64,000 nucleotides of DNA, from assembly GCA_964565415.1 (NCBI GenBank), contig CAZMEX010000001.1, positions 76,946-140,945 of the forward strand. Direction: 5' to 3'. The position numbers were made by a program, and so were the translations under genes. The stretch's first letter is position 1, and each line of letters opens with the position of its first letter. Positions 53,309-62,442 of this stretch are shown here, piece after piece. A model generated the notes under the pieces. That model was not told the DNA's origin. It made no database searches and saw nothing but the letters and a program-made list of their open reading frames with translations. This stretch comes from JAIOSM01 sp964565415 (lineage in GTDB: Bacteria > Desulfobacterota > Desulfobacteria > Desulfobacterales > Desulfobacteraceae).

Positions 53309-54394
53309 TCAGGCTTTTTGTGGTTTATAGGAGCACAAAGGCTCTTCGGTAAGATATGAGCCAGTGGCTTCATAGGCTCTTGCTCTGCATCCTCCGCATA
53401 CCTTTGTATATTCGCAGATTCCGCATTTTCCTGTGAGGTTTGAGAAATTTCTTAACTCTTTAAAAGTTTTTGAATCCTTCCAGATTTCATCAAAGGGTTG
53501 TTTTGTTACATTCCCGCAATCAACATCAAGGAAACCGCATGTTTGTACTCTGCCCACATGGGATACAAAACAGAAACCTGTACCTGCAAGGCACCCTCTG
53601 GTTACAGCATCAAGACCATGGGTTTCAAAGGTGACTTTTCTGCCATCTTTTTTTGCACGTTGTCGTAAGATTCTATAATAGTGTGGAGCACACGTTGCTT
53701 TTAGCTGCAAATTTGTTTTGTCCCGTTGATCATAGAACCAGTTCAGGGTCTCTTCATATTGTTCAGCATCAATTCCAGAGTCGATAATATATTTTCCCCT
53801 TCCTGTGGGTACAAGAAGGAATATATGATGGGCAACTGCACCAAGCTCTTCTGCAAGCTCTAGTATCTTTGGGATTTCATCAAGATTGGTTTTTGTAATT
53901 GTGGTGTTGATTTGAAATTCGAGATTTGCCTCTCTGGCAAATTTTATGCCCCGCAATGAATCTTTAAAAGCATTTTTCAAACCTCGAAAATCATCATGGG
54001 TTTTTGCCGTTGATCCATCCAGGCTTATACTGATACGTTTTATGCCTGCCTCTTTCATTTTTTTAACATTTTCTCTGGTGATAAGAGTACCATTGGGTGC
54101 CATAACCATTCTTAAACCAATTTTTGTTCCATAGGCAGCAATGTCAAATATATCATTTCTCAGCAGGGGTTCACCACCTGTAAGGATTATAATTGGCTGT
54201 CCTGTTTTCCTGATTTCATCTAAAAGTTTAAAGCTTGATTTGGTATCAAGTTCATTATCATAGGGGTGATCTTCTGCAACAGCTCGACAATGTTTACACG
54301 AAAGATTACACCTTCTGGTTACTTCCCAGGCAACAAGACGAAGGGTGTTTGGCTTATTTGCGTGGGCAGAGGAAGGAGAGTTGGGATGATTCAT
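53309..54394 (-). CDS. ahbD: Heme synthase AhbD (Fe-coproporphyrin III decarboxylase, radical SAM)
   Basis: A 361-residue radical SAM/SPASM enzyme with C29, C33 and C36 (CNLSCKHC), GGEPL, and C-terminal auxiliary-cluster cysteines (TRGCLAGTGFC, KCGICEYTKVCGGC). In the siroheme-dependent pathway AhbD converts two propionates of iron-coproporphyrin to vinyl groups, giving heme. It groups with hemB and ahbC on the same strand, which supports the assignment over other SPASM proteins. Confidence 0.92.
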   Translation of the reverse strand: MNHPNSPSSAHANKPNTLRLVAWEVTRRCNLSCKHCRAVAEDHPYDNELDTKSSFKLLDEIRKTGQPIIILTGGEPLLRNDIFDIAAYGTKIGLRMVMAPNGTLITRENVKKMKEAGIKRISISLDGSTAKTHDDFRGLKNAFKDSLRGIKFAREANLEFQINTTITKTNLDEIPKILELAEELGAVAHHIFLLVPTGRGKYIIDSGIDAEQYEETLNWFYDQRDKTNLQLKATCAPHYYRILRQRAKKDGRKVTFETHGLDAVTRGCLAGTGFCFVSHVGRVQTCGFLDVDCGNVTKQPFDEIWKDSKTFKELRNFSNLTGKCGICEYTKVCGGCRARAYEATGSYLTEEPLCSYKPQKA

Positions 54395-54424
54395 TAAAAT
54401 ATAAGCTCCAATATTAAAAATTAT

Positions 54425-55399
54425 TTAATTATTTAATTGTCTGGCAACTTCAATGGCAGAGTAGGTTAAAATCAGATCGGCACCAGCTCTTTTGATGGAG
54501 AGAAGAACTTCCATTATAATTTCATTGGCATCCACCCAGCCCATCATCTCGCCAGCCTTCATTATTGAGTATTCTCCACTGACATTATAGGCAGCAATGG
54601 GCAGATCAATCTCCTCTTTAAGCCGGTAAATAATATCAAGATAGGAGAGAGCAGGTTTCACCATAATAATATCAGCACCTTCTTCAATGTCCATGGTAGC
54701 TTCTCTGATAGCTTCCAGGGAGTTTGCAGGGTCCATCTGGTATGTTTTTCTGTCACCAAACTGAGGTGCTGATTCTGCTGCCTGCCTGAAAGGTCCATAA
54801 AAGGCAGAAGAGTACTTGACAGCATAGGACATTATTGGAATATTTGAAAAACCTTGTTCATCAAGGGTTTGTCTTATCTGTCCTACTCTGCCATCCATCA
54901 TGTCAGACGGTGCCACCATATCTGCACCAGCTTGTGTATGGGAAAGGGCAGTCCGTGCAAGAAGATCCAGGGAAGCATCGTTATTAACAATACCTTTATC
55001 AATAATGCCACAATGGCCATGATCCATGTATCCACAAAGGCATACATCGGTAATTACAGTTATCTCAGGAATTTTATTTTTGATTGCTTTTATAGCCTTT
55101 TGAACAATTCCATCGGCAGCATAAGCTCTTGTGGCAAGGGGGTCTTTTTTATCAGGTATACCAAAAAGAATGATGGCAAGAATTCCTGCATCATGGGCAT
55201 GTTTTACAAGTTTGACAATATTATCACAGGAGAGCTGAAAATGCCCTGGCATTGATTCAATGGGCTTTTTAATTGATTTACCTTCAACGGCAAACAGGGG
55301 AAGTATAAGGTCATCAGAGCTAAGCTTTGTCTCCTGAATCATTTTTCGCAAATTTTTTGTCGCTCTTAATCTTCTAGCCCTGTAATCAGGAAAAAGCAT
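54425..55399 (-). CDS. hemB: Delta-aminolevulinic acid dehydratase (porphobilinogen synthase)
   Basis: A 324-residue enzyme of usual length. Active-site lysines lie in MSYAVKYSSAFYGPFR and IIMVKPALSYLD, and the zinc-binding region DVCLCGYMDHGHCG is present. It condenses two 5-aminolevulinates. It lies between the two ahb genes; ahbC ends 3 bp upstream. Confidence 0.96.
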   Translation of the reverse strand: MLFPDYRARRLRATKNLRKMIQETKLSSDDLILPLFAVEGKSIKKPIESMPGHFQLSCDNIVKLVKHAHDAGILAIILFGIPDKKDPLATRAYAADGIVQKAIKAIKNKIPEITVITDVCLCGYMDHGHCGIIDKGIVNNDASLDLLARTALSHTQAGADMVAPSDMMDGRVGQIRQTLDEQGFSNIPIMSYAVKYSSAFYGPFRQAAESAPQFGDRKTYQMDPANSLEAIREATMDIEEGADIIMVKPALSYLDIIYRLKEEIDLPIAAYNVSGEYSIMKAGEMMGWVDANEIIMEVLLSIKRAGADLILTYSAIEVARQLNN

Positions 55400-55402
55400 T
55401 AT

Positions 55403-56590
55403 TTAACTCTCCTTTTTAATCTCTTTATCAGTAAGATAACACGCAGGATCAGAATCCCAGTCATCACCTGCAACAGATTGTCCCCTTGCTCGAAAATTTC
55501 CTGCACATATATCAAGCCATTTGCATTTCGAACATCTGCCCTTGATATGTATCTTTTTCTCTTTCATCTTCATTAAAAACTCATTGGAAGTATCAGTCCA
55601 GATTTCAGAAAACGGTCTTGTTTTGATGTTGCCAAGGGATTTTTCTCTCCAGAATTGATCAGGATGGACTTCACCATCCCAGCTTATACAACCTATACCC
55701 CGACCGGAATTATTACCTTCATTCATCTCGAGAAGTTCCAGTACTTCAGCAGCCCTTTCTGGATCTTCTTCTAAGAGTTTGAGGTATATATATGGACCAT
55801 CTGCATGGTTGTCTACCGTTAGAATTTCCTTTGACAAACCTTTGTCATGAAGCTCTTTAGTTTTTGAAAGAATAAGGTCTAAAGTTTCTCTGGTCTCTTT
55901 ATGGGAAAGATCTTCTTTGGCAATGTCAGATCCTCTGCCTGAATAAACAAGATGGTAAAAACAGGCACGGGGGATATCCATCTGCTCCAGTAAATCAAAT
56001 ATTCCAGGTATATCAGCAACATTTCTTTTGTTTATGGTAAAACGCAGTCCAACCTTTATACCCGCAGCCTTGCAGTTTTTTACGGCATCCATTGCTTTTT
56101 TATAAGCGTTATTAACACCTCTGAATTTATTATGTGTCTCTTCAAGTCCATCAATGCTGATTCCAACGTAGGAGAGTCCAATTTTTTTTAATATTTCAGC
56201 TTTCTCCTTTGTAATCAATGTACCATTTGTTGAAATCACAGCTCTCATGCCTTTTTTTACGGCATATTCAGCATATTCCACAAGATTAGGATGAATCAAA
56301 GGCTCTCCTCCGGAAAACAGCAGAACCGGTACACCAAATGCAGCAAGATCATCTATCATTGCCAATGATTGTCCATGGGTCAGCTCATTGTCATAATCTT
56401 TATCTTCAGATTGTGCATAACAGTGGACACATTTTAAATTGCATCTCCTTGTCATGTTCCATACCACAACCGGTTTTTTGTCCTTTGAAAATTGTAACAG
56501 ATGTGATGGAAGTTGATTTGAAAGTCGGGAGTATCTCAATGTATCTGACGGTTCAACTGTTGCACAATATAGTTTTGAAATTCCAATCAT
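55403..56590 (-). CDS. ahbC: 12,18-didecarboxysiroheme deacetylase AhbC (radical SAM)
   Basis: A 395-residue radical SAM/SPASM enzyme with C50, C54 and C57 (CNLKCVHC), SGGEPLIHP and late cysteines (GIGCISWDG, GRCSKCKWLDICAGN). It removes acetate side chains of didecarboxysiroheme to give Fe-coproporphyrin III. The order ahbC-hemB-ahbD is that seen in sulfate reducers. It overlaps the upstream ClpX-like gene by 4 bp, so the ATPase may be co-expressed. Confidence 0.92.
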   Translation of the reverse strand: MIGISKLYCATVEPSDTLRYSRLSNQLPSHLLQFSKDKKPVVVWNMTRRCNLKCVHCYAQSEDKDYDNELTHGQSLAMIDDLAAFGVPVLLFSGGEPLIHPNLVEYAEYAVKKGMRAVISTNGTLITKEKAEILKKIGLSYVGISIDGLEETHNKFRGVNNAYKKAMDAVKNCKAAGIKVGLRFTINKRNVADIPGIFDLLEQMDIPRACFYHLVYSGRGSDIAKEDLSHKETRETLDLILSKTKELHDKGLSKEILTVDNHADGPYIYLKLLEEDPERAAEVLELLEMNEGNNSGRGIGCISWDGEVHPDQFWREKSLGNIKTRPFSEIWTDTSNEFLMKMKEKKIHIKGRCSKCKWLDICAGNFRARGQSVAGDDWDSDPACYLTDKEIKKES

Positions 56591-58347
56591 AATTTTTTAG
56601 GTATCTCTTTTTTTATAAGGTTATTAAGAAATGACTCATGATCATTTAAGGATTTTTCAGTTAGAAAAAATCTTCTTTTCCCGGTTTTTTCTCTTATAAG
56701 ATTTAATCCATCATAAAATTTTTCATAAATCTGGGCAATAATTTCCTCACTGTCAGCATCATGGTTTATAAATTGCTCAATTATAAAGTCAACAGCATCT
56801 TCTTCAAAAATGATATTCAAATCAAAACTGTTAAACATATCAACTTCAATCTGTTTTACCTGCTCATGAAAGGATTTCACCTTGTCAACAGCATTACCGA
56901 TTTCCGTGACAGTACTGCAAAAATATTTTGCTACAAGTTCTGAGCGGTACTTGGAAAGTGTCAAACCATGCTTTAATGATAAGTTTTTCCAGTTATCTAT
57001 TATATATTCGGTTATAAATCTTTCATAGGACTTTTGTGTATCTGTAAATGTTTTATTAAGTTTTGCCTTTGGGGCTTGTGAAAGAACTTCTTTTAATGAT
57101 TTTTCAGGATTGTTTAAAACTTTCTCAGTGATGGCAAGTTGGTGTATGTTGGTTGAAGGCAACTTCTCTTCAAATTCCAATAAAGCTTCTTCCACAACAC
57201 TGACAAGTCCTCGGGCACCTGTATTTTCAAGATGAGCTCTTTGGGCTAGAGTTTTTAGAGCAGTATTAGTAAAGGCAAGCTTGATACCATAGGATGCAAA
57301 GTCCATTCTTTTTCCCAAAATAACAGGGTTGTTAGGCATTTTTAAAATAGAGAAAAGATCATCTTCTGAAAGTGCATCCAGAATACAGCGTATGGGCAGT
57401 CTGCCAATGAATTCAGATTCAAAGCCAAATTTAACAAGATCTTCTGCTTTTACCTGTTTAAAGATTTCGTTGTCCTTTTTGTCTTTAATAAGATCAGCAC
57501 CAAACCCAATGGGATTTTTTGATATTCTCTCTTTAATCACATCCGTAAGCTCGGAAAATGCACCACTGACAATAAAGAGAATATTTGCAGTATTAACTCT
57601 TTTTTTATCGCGTTTGCCTGTTCTCTGGAATCTTTCAAGCTCCTGCATCATGGATACCGGATCATGGGGGACTTTAAGATCTACATCTGTCTCCTCCATT
57701 GGTTTTAAAAGTGCTCTTTGAACACCTGAGCGGGAAATCTGTGAGCCAATGACATTACTGCTGGAAGCAATTTTATCTATCTCATCAATGTAAATGATCC
57801 CGCATTGGGCAAGTTCAATATCATTGTCTGCTTCTTTTACAAGATCCCTGACAAGGTCTTCAACATCTCCGCCAACATATCCAGTTTCAGAAAATTTAGT
57901 TGCATCGGCTTTTACAAAGGGCACACCAAGTTTTTTTGCAATCAGTTTAATAATATAGGTTTTTCCAATACCAGTGGGACCAAGCATAAGTATGTTGGAT
58001 TTTATATTTCCGGTAATTTGCGTGGAAAATTCCTTATTTTCTTCAGAGTATTTGATTCTGTTAAAATGAGTGCATATTTTTGTTGATAGTACTGATTTAG
58101 CTTTGTCTTGTTTTACAATATATTGATCAAGATATGATATAAGTTCCATGGGTTTAATATCAAAATCAATAAGTTTTTTTCTGTTTTTGCTTTCAGCAGT
58201 ATCAAAGCTTCCATCTTTGTTTTTTTCAGGTGACAGGGGAGGGGAGACTATTTTCACACTGCCTCCGAATTTTTTATTTAAAAATTCGCCCAACTCTTTT
58301 TCGATTTTTTTTGGGTCTGGCACACTATTTTCATTAATTTCTTTCAT
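56587..58347 (-). CDS. ClpX-like AAA+ ATPase without zinc-binding domain
   Basis: A 586-residue ATPase. The AAA+ core has Walker A GPTGIGKT (123-130), pore loop GYVG (156-159), Walker B IIYIDEID (184-191) and sensor-2 GARGLVSVVE, all ClpX-like. The N-terminal CxxC zinc domain of ClpX is missing, and I see no IGF-type ClpP-binding loop before ILFIVSGAF. A helical C-terminal extension of about 150 residues is added. It is therefore probably a ClpP-independent unfoldase or remodeller. It overlaps ahbC by 4 bp. Confidence 0.82.
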   Translation of the reverse strand: MKEINENSVPDPKKIEKELGEFLNKKFGGSVKIVSPPLSPEKNKDGSFDTAESKNRKKLIDFDIKPMELISYLDQYIVKQDKAKSVLSTKICTHFNRIKYSEENKEFSTQITGNIKSNILMLGPTGIGKTYIIKLIAKKLGVPFVKADATKFSETGYVGGDVEDLVRDLVKEADNDIELAQCGIIYIDEIDKIASSSNVIGSQISRSGVQRALLKPMEETDVDLKVPHDPVSMMQELERFQRTGKRDKKRVNTANILFIVSGAFSELTDVIKERISKNPIGFGADLIKDKKDNEIFKQVKAEDLVKFGFESEFIGRLPIRCILDALSEDDLFSILKMPNNPVILGKRMDFASYGIKLAFTNTALKTLAQRAHLENTGARGLVSVVEEALLEFEEKLPSTNIHQLAITEKVLNNPEKSLKEVLSQAPKAKLNKTFTDTQKSYERFITEYIIDNWKNLSLKHGLTLSKYRSELVAKYFCSTVTEIGNAVDKVKSFHEQVKQIEVDMFNSFDLNIIFEEDAVDFIIEQFINHDADSEEIIAQIYEKFYDGLNLIREKTGKRRFFLTEKSLNDHESFLNNLIKKEIPKKL

Positions 58348-58378
58348 GATTCACAATATAAGTCTGTTTTATTAGATT

Positions 58379-58573
58379 TCAAGATTCATAAGAGGTATTT
58401 TTGTTTTTTGCTTTAAACAGCATACATTTTTTACCAGATGTCTTAAGCACAATGGAAGATGGTAAGTGTTTGCCTTTAAAATTCATGGCACGACATCCAT
58501 ATGGATGTTTAGTTTCCCATGTTACAAAAAAGTGCTCACAAGAATGGCACTGGATATTTCTGTTTTTGCTCAT
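58379..58573 (-). CDS. Small Cys-rich (probable zinc-binding) protein
   Basis: A 64-residue protein with CHSC near the start, C27 in PYGCRAMNFKG and a later CMLF; the cysteines could bind a zinc ion. Similar short proteins are common in Deltaproteobacteria, but no function is known. It precedes the ClpX-like gene by 31 bp on the same strand. Confidence 0.65.
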   Translation of the reverse strand: MSKNRNIQCHSCEHFFVTWETKHPYGCRAMNFKGKHLPSSIVLKTSGKKCMLFKAKNKNTSYES

Positions 58574-58651
58574 ATTAATAAATTAATATTAATTTAATAA
58601 TAATGCAACTTTCTTAAAACTAAAAAGTTCACTTTGGGTTTAAAAGTAGGT

Positions 58652-58960
58652 TTATGCTGATAAAAGCAATATCAGATAAGTTACTATTACAGATCCAAGA
58701 ACAGGAATGATGATCCCCCCTCTGAATACTCCAATTATGGCTGCAAACCCCATTCCGCAAATAACTGCCAGGGGTTCATCGGGAATCACGCTGAATACAC
58801 CTGGAATTATCAATGCTCCAATGGCTGCCACAGGAATACATTTTAAAAAAGCATCAGCTCTTTTTGAAAGTTTATTACTGCCAATTAAAAAGAAAGGTGC
58901 AAGTCTGGGGCCATAGGTAACCAGTGCCATGCCAAGTATTAAAAAAATAGTTTTATCCAT
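58652..58960 (-). CDS. azlD: Branched-chain amino acid exporter, small subunit AzlD
   Basis: A 102-residue protein with four hydrophobic segments and the AzlD start FLILGMALVTYGPRLAPFFL. It pairs with AzlC, which ends 6 bp upstream. AzlCD exports branched-chain amino acids or analogues. Confidence 0.88.
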   Translation of the reverse strand: MDKTIFLILGMALVTYGPRLAPFFLIGSNKLSKRADAFLKCIPVAAIGALIIPGVFSVIPDEPLAVICGMGFAAIIGVFRGGIIIPVLGSVIVTYLILLLSA

Positions 58961-58966
58961 TTTTTT

Positions 58967-59653
58967 TTAGCCTTGCTCTTTAACAATAAAAAAAGAGCCT
59001 GCAAATGCAATAACTAATATGCAGACAATGATATTCCAGCCATTGGAAAGAAGGTCAAGTTGAATCAAAATAGTGTTTAAAAGACCCGATGCAATGGCAA
59101 GACATAATGCTTTTCCAGAAGCCTTAAGTTCAGGTATTAAAATAGCAAGCAGTAGTGAATAGAGTGCAATCCCCATACTTTTTGTTAAAACTTCAGGCAA
59201 AAACTTACCTAAAATATATCCAGCCAGGGTTCCGCTGACCCAGCCTGAATAGGCAGACAATTGCAGGGCAAAAACAAAGGTAAAAGTAAGCTCTCTTTTT
59301 GACAAAGATAAAACACTGAAAGTCTCATCAGTAACTCCAAATGCTACAAGAAAAATATATCTTTTAGCTATTTTCCCCATGCGTGTTGATAGATAGGAAC
59401 TCATTAAAAAATGTCTGAAATTAACCAGCAGAGTGGTCAATATAATACCACCTGGTCCCATGCCAGTCATTAAAAGATTTAATGCAATAAACTGACTTGC
59501 GCCGGCAAAAACAACAGCTGAAAATAAAAAGCTTTCTAAAAGAGTGATACCACAGCTTTTTGATAGGATTCCAAAGGCAATGGCAGGTGGTACATACCCT
59601 ATGAAAATAGGTAATCCTGCTTTGAATGCCTCCTTTAAATCGCTGTTTTTCAT
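58967..59653 (-). CDS. azlC: Branched-chain amino acid exporter, large subunit AzlC
   Basis: A 228-residue membrane protein; AFKAGLPIFIGYVPPAIAFGIL and AVVFAGASQFIALNLL match AzlC. The start at 59653 has SD GGAAAG. The longer open frame reaching into the tRNA-Leu gene is not used, because it would begin inside an RNA gene. Confidence 0.9.
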   Translation of the reverse strand: MKNSDLKEAFKAGLPIFIGYVPPAIAFGILSKSCGITLLESFLFSAVVFAGASQFIALNLLMTGMGPGGIILTTLLVNFRHFLMSSYLSTRMGKIAKRYIFLVAFGVTDETFSVLSLSKRELTFTFVFALQLSAYSGWVSGTLAGYILGKFLPEVLTKSMGIALYSLLLAILIPELKASGKALCLAIASGLLNTILIQLDLLSNGWNIIVCILVIAFAGSFFIVKEQG

Positions 59654-59716
59654 AGTCTTTTCTTTCCAGATCAGAAAATTTATCAAGATTTTCAGTCGGT
59701 TTTCCTGGTGACTATT

Positions 59717-59752
59717 GTAGTAGCTGCTGAAAATGTAGTAGCTGCTGAAAAT
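59717..59752. repeat. Tandem 18-bp repeat
   Basis: Two head-to-tail copies of GTAGTAGCTGCTGAAAAT lie between azlC and the tRNA-Leu terminator. Confidence 0.85.
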
Positions 59753-59756
59753 TATC

Positions 59757-59798
59757 AAAAAAAAAGCCGTATGCAAATAAGATTGCCCACGGCTTTTT
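59757..59798 (-). terminator. Terminator of the gap-tpiA-secG-tRNA-Leu unit
   Basis: AAAAAGCCGT / ACGGCTTTTT with an 18-nt loop and an adjacent T-run when read leftward. It lies 12 bp after tRNA-Leu. Confidence 0.85.
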
Positions 59799-59809
59799 AT
59801 ATATGTGTC

Positions 59810-59895
59810 TGGTGCCGAAGGGGAGATTTGAACTCCCACGGGTTGCCCCACACGCCCCTCAAGCGTGCGTGTCTACCAGTTCCACCACTTCGGCA
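59810..59895 (-). tRNA. tRNA-Leu(GAG)
   Basis: Acceptor GCCGAAG pairs with CTTCGGC; a long variable arm (class II) is present; anticodon stem CACGC/GCGTG encloses TTGAGGG with anticodon GAG; CCA is encoded. It lies 5 bp after secG and is probably cotranscribed. Confidence 0.95.
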
Positions 59896-59900
59896 ATATT

Positions 59901-60206
59901 TTATTTGGTAGTTTTGTTGCTGCCTGCTTCTTTTTCAGCACCTATATTTTGATTAACCATCACAGAAGTAGAGTTTTTATGTACTGACAAATATGCAAGA
60001 GTCAATGATGTTACCATAAAAATTATTGCAACAGCAGTGGTTATTTTGGTAAGTATTGTTGCAGGACCAGTTGGACCAAACAATGCCTGGCTACCGCCGC
60101 CTCCAAAGGATGCGCCCATGGAAGCACCTTTTCCTCCCTGTAAAAGTACGATAAGTACTAAAATCACACAAACAATGATATGTATTGCTAAAATTATTCC
60201 AGTCAT
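59901..60206 (-). CDS. secG: Preprotein translocase subunit SecG
   Basis: A 101-residue protein with two membrane helices and the SecG motif VLLQGGKGASMGASFGGG between them. It assists SecYEG translocation. It follows tpiA by 10 bp, the common tpiA-secG-tRNA-Leu order. Confidence 0.95.
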   Translation of the reverse strand: MTGIILAIHIIVCVILVLIVLLQGGKGASMGASFGGGGSQALFGPTGPATILTKITTAVAIIFMVTSLTLAYLSVHKNSTSVMVNQNIGAEKEAGSNKTTK

Positions 60207-60216
60207 AAGTCAGTTT

Positions 60217-60975
60217 TTAATTTTGAAAACCTATTATTTTTATAAATTTTTCAGGATCAAGACTTGCACCGCCAACCAGTGCACCATCTACATCTTCTAT
60301 GGCCATAATCTCTTTAACATTTTCAGGCTTTACAGAGCCACCATATAATATCCTGATGTTTAAAGCAAAATCATCTGAAAATAGTTGACCAATTAAAGAT
60401 CGTAAATATTTATGAACTTCTTCAACCTGATCAACACTTGCAGTTTTGCCTGTTCCAATTGCCCAAATTGGTTCGTAAGCTAAGACCAATGTTTTAAGCT
60501 CGTCAGAACCCAAGTCTTTTAACCCATTTTTGACCTGTTTGTCAAGTATTGAGAAAGTATTTTTTTCTTCTCTCTCCTGTTCACTTTCACCAATGCACAT
60601 CACAGGTATAAGGGAAGCTTTAGTTGCAGACTTGATTTTTTTGCATACTGATTCGTCGGTTTCACCAAAAAACTGCCTTCTTTCAGAATGACCGATTATA
60701 ACATATTCAGCATTGGTATCTTTGATCATTTCAGCTGAAACTTCACCTGTAAATGCACCCTGGGTTTCAAAGTAGAGGTTTTGAGCACCAACTTTTACAT
60801 TTGTATTGATAAGTTTTTGTGCTACCAGGGGAACAGAGAGATATGTTGGTGCGATCATTATATCTACTGTCGAGATATTTTTTGAGAGGTCAGCAAGCTT
60901 GACTGCTGCATCAACAGCCTCTGACCCTGTTTTAAACATCTTCCAATTACCTGCAATTAAAGGAGTTCTCTTCAT
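60217..60975 (-). CDS. tpiA: Triosephosphate isomerase
   Basis: A 252-residue TIM-barrel enzyme of normal length. Marks: GNWKMFKT with the active-site Lys, IGHSERRQFFGE with the His, and the AYEPIWAIGTGKTA loop with the catalytic Glu. It interconverts the triose phosphates. It follows gap by 14 bp. Confidence 0.97.
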   Translation of the reverse strand: MKRTPLIAGNWKMFKTGSEAVDAAVKLADLSKNISTVDIMIAPTYLSVPLVAQKLINTNVKVGAQNLYFETQGAFTGEVSAEMIKDTNAEYVIIGHSERRQFFGETDESVCKKIKSATKASLIPVMCIGESEQEREEKNTFSILDKQVKNGLKDLGSDELKTLVLAYEPIWAIGTGKTASVDQVEEVHKYLRSLIGQLFSDDFALNIRILYGGSVKPENVKEIMAIEDVDGALVGGASLDPEKFIKIIGFQN

Positions 60976-60989
60976 AATAAATCCTTACT

Positions 60990-61994
60990 CTATAAAGATT
61001 GACCAACCATTGCTGCAAGATCAATCATCCTTGCAGAGTACCCAGCCTCGTTATCATACCATGAATAAACTTTTACAAGATTACCAATAACATCTGTACA
61101 GTCTGCATCAACAATGGATGAAAGAGGGTTACCATTAAAATCTGTTGATACTAAGGGCAGTTCAGAAAAACCCAGGATTCCTGAAAGCTCATTTTCAGAA
61201 GCTTTTTTCAAGGCATTATTAATATCTTGTTTAGTTAAACCATCTTTTTTTACAACTGCAACAAGATCAACCAGTGAAACATTGGGAGTAGGTACTCTAA
61301 CTGAAAGACCATTGAGTTTCCCTTTAAGTTCAGGTAGAACAAGCCCTACAGCTTTTGCAGCACCAGTTGTGGTAGGTATCATGGAAAGTGCTGCAGCTCT
61401 GGCACGTCTTAAATCTTTATGGGGAAAATCAAGTATTCTCTGATCACCAGTATAGGCATGTACAGTAGTTATCATGCCACTTAAAAAATCAAAATTGTCA
61501 TGGAGAACCTTTGCAACAGGTGCAAGGCAGTTGGTGGTACACGATGCATTGGAAATGATATTATGGGTGCCTGGATTGTAATCTTTATGGTTTACACCTA
61601 AAACAATTGTAATATCAGGATCATTTGCAGGAGCTGAAATAATCACTTTTTTTGCTCCGGCTTTAATATGTTTTGATGCACTCTCTTTATCCCGGAAGAT
61701 GCCTGTACATTCTGCAACAATATCAACACCAGCGTTTTTCCATGGTATATCACCAGGATCTCTTTTTGCTGATACATTGATATCTTTTCCATTGACATTG
61801 ATACTCCCATCTTTGCTTGAAACAGGCAGATCCAGTATCCCATGCACTGAATCATACTTAAGAAGATGAGCAATCGTTTCAGTATCAGTAAGATCATTAA
61901 TTGCAACGATTTCAACATCAGGGTTATTAAGAGATGCCCTGAAAACGAGTCTTCCAATTCTTCCAAAGCCATTTATTCCAATTTTAACACTCAT
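60990..61994 (-). CDS. gap: Glyceraldehyde-3-phosphate dehydrogenase
   Basis: A 334-residue GAPDH with GINGFGRIGRL, NAD-binding, and the catalytic Cys in SNASCTTNCLAP. The ATG at 61994 with SD AAGGAG is chosen; a longer frame upstream begins in a Lys-rich stretch that is not part of the enzyme. It catalyses the reversible oxidation of glyceraldehyde 3-phosphate. Confidence 0.96.
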   Translation of the reverse strand: MSVKIGINGFGRIGRLVFRASLNNPDVEIVAINDLTDTETIAHLLKYDSVHGILDLPVSSKDGSINVNGKDINVSAKRDPGDIPWKNAGVDIVAECTGIFRDKESASKHIKAGAKKVIISAPANDPDITIVLGVNHKDYNPGTHNIISNASCTTNCLAPVAKVLHDNFDFLSGMITTVHAYTGDQRILDFPHKDLRRARAAALSMIPTTTGAAKAVGLVLPELKGKLNGLSVRVPTPNVSLVDLVAVVKKDGLTKQDINNALKKASENELSGILGFSELPLVSTDFNGNPLSSIVDADCTDVIGNLVKVYSWYDNEAGYSARMIDLAAMVGQSL

Positions 61995-62025
61995 TTTTCT
62001 CTCCTTGATTATTATTTGGTTCTTC

Positions 62026-62442
62026 TTATTCTCTTTTTTTTCCATTTAGTATCCCACTTGCCAGGGAGATACTTTTCTTCCCATGTTCAATAAGAGTTGC
62101 AATTGTTTTTTCCATGGGTTCTGATTTGTCTCTGATAGTGACTGCTTTTAAAAGTAAGGGCAGGTTTAATCCGGAAATAACTTCAATTACTCCCTCTTCT
62201 AAAAAAGAATAGCTTAAGTTTGAAGGTGTTCCTCCAAACATATCAGTAAAAATAATCACACCCCTGTCAGATTTGACTTTGACAATGCCCTGTTTTATTT
62301 TTTTTCTTAAAGTTTCAGGGTCTTCATTGGGTGTCACTGCAACTGATAAAATATTATCGATTTTTTTATCTAAAATAAATTCAACTGTTTCAGTAAGTAT
62401 CTTACCGAAATTGCCATGGGTTACTGTTAATATTCCTGTCAT
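62026..62442 (-). CDS. PTS EIIA component, mannose family
   Basis: A 138-residue PTS EIIA-Man protein with the phosphoacceptor His in VTHGNFG (residue 9) and FTDMFGGTPSN. No EIIB, C or D genes are adjacent, so it may act in regulation, as other orphan EIIA proteins do in Deltaproteobacteria. It overlaps rapZ by 4 bp. Confidence 0.9.
   Translation of the reverse strand: MTGILTVTHGNFGKILTETVEFILDKKIDNILSVAVTPNEDPETLRKKIKQGIVKVKSDRGVIIFTDMFGGTPSNLSYSFLEEGVIEVISGLNLPLLLKAVTIRDKSEPMEKTIATLIEHGKKSISLASGILNGKKRE

Noticed and set aside
53309..56590. Peptide-modifying (RiPP) radical SAM pair
   Set aside because: The SPASM proteins flank hemB and match AhbC/AhbD in order and motifs; no precursor peptide was seen.
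59654..59851. Longer azlC start upstream of 59653
   Set aside because: The extension would run into the tRNA-Leu gene and its terminator, and the ATG at 59653 has a good SD.
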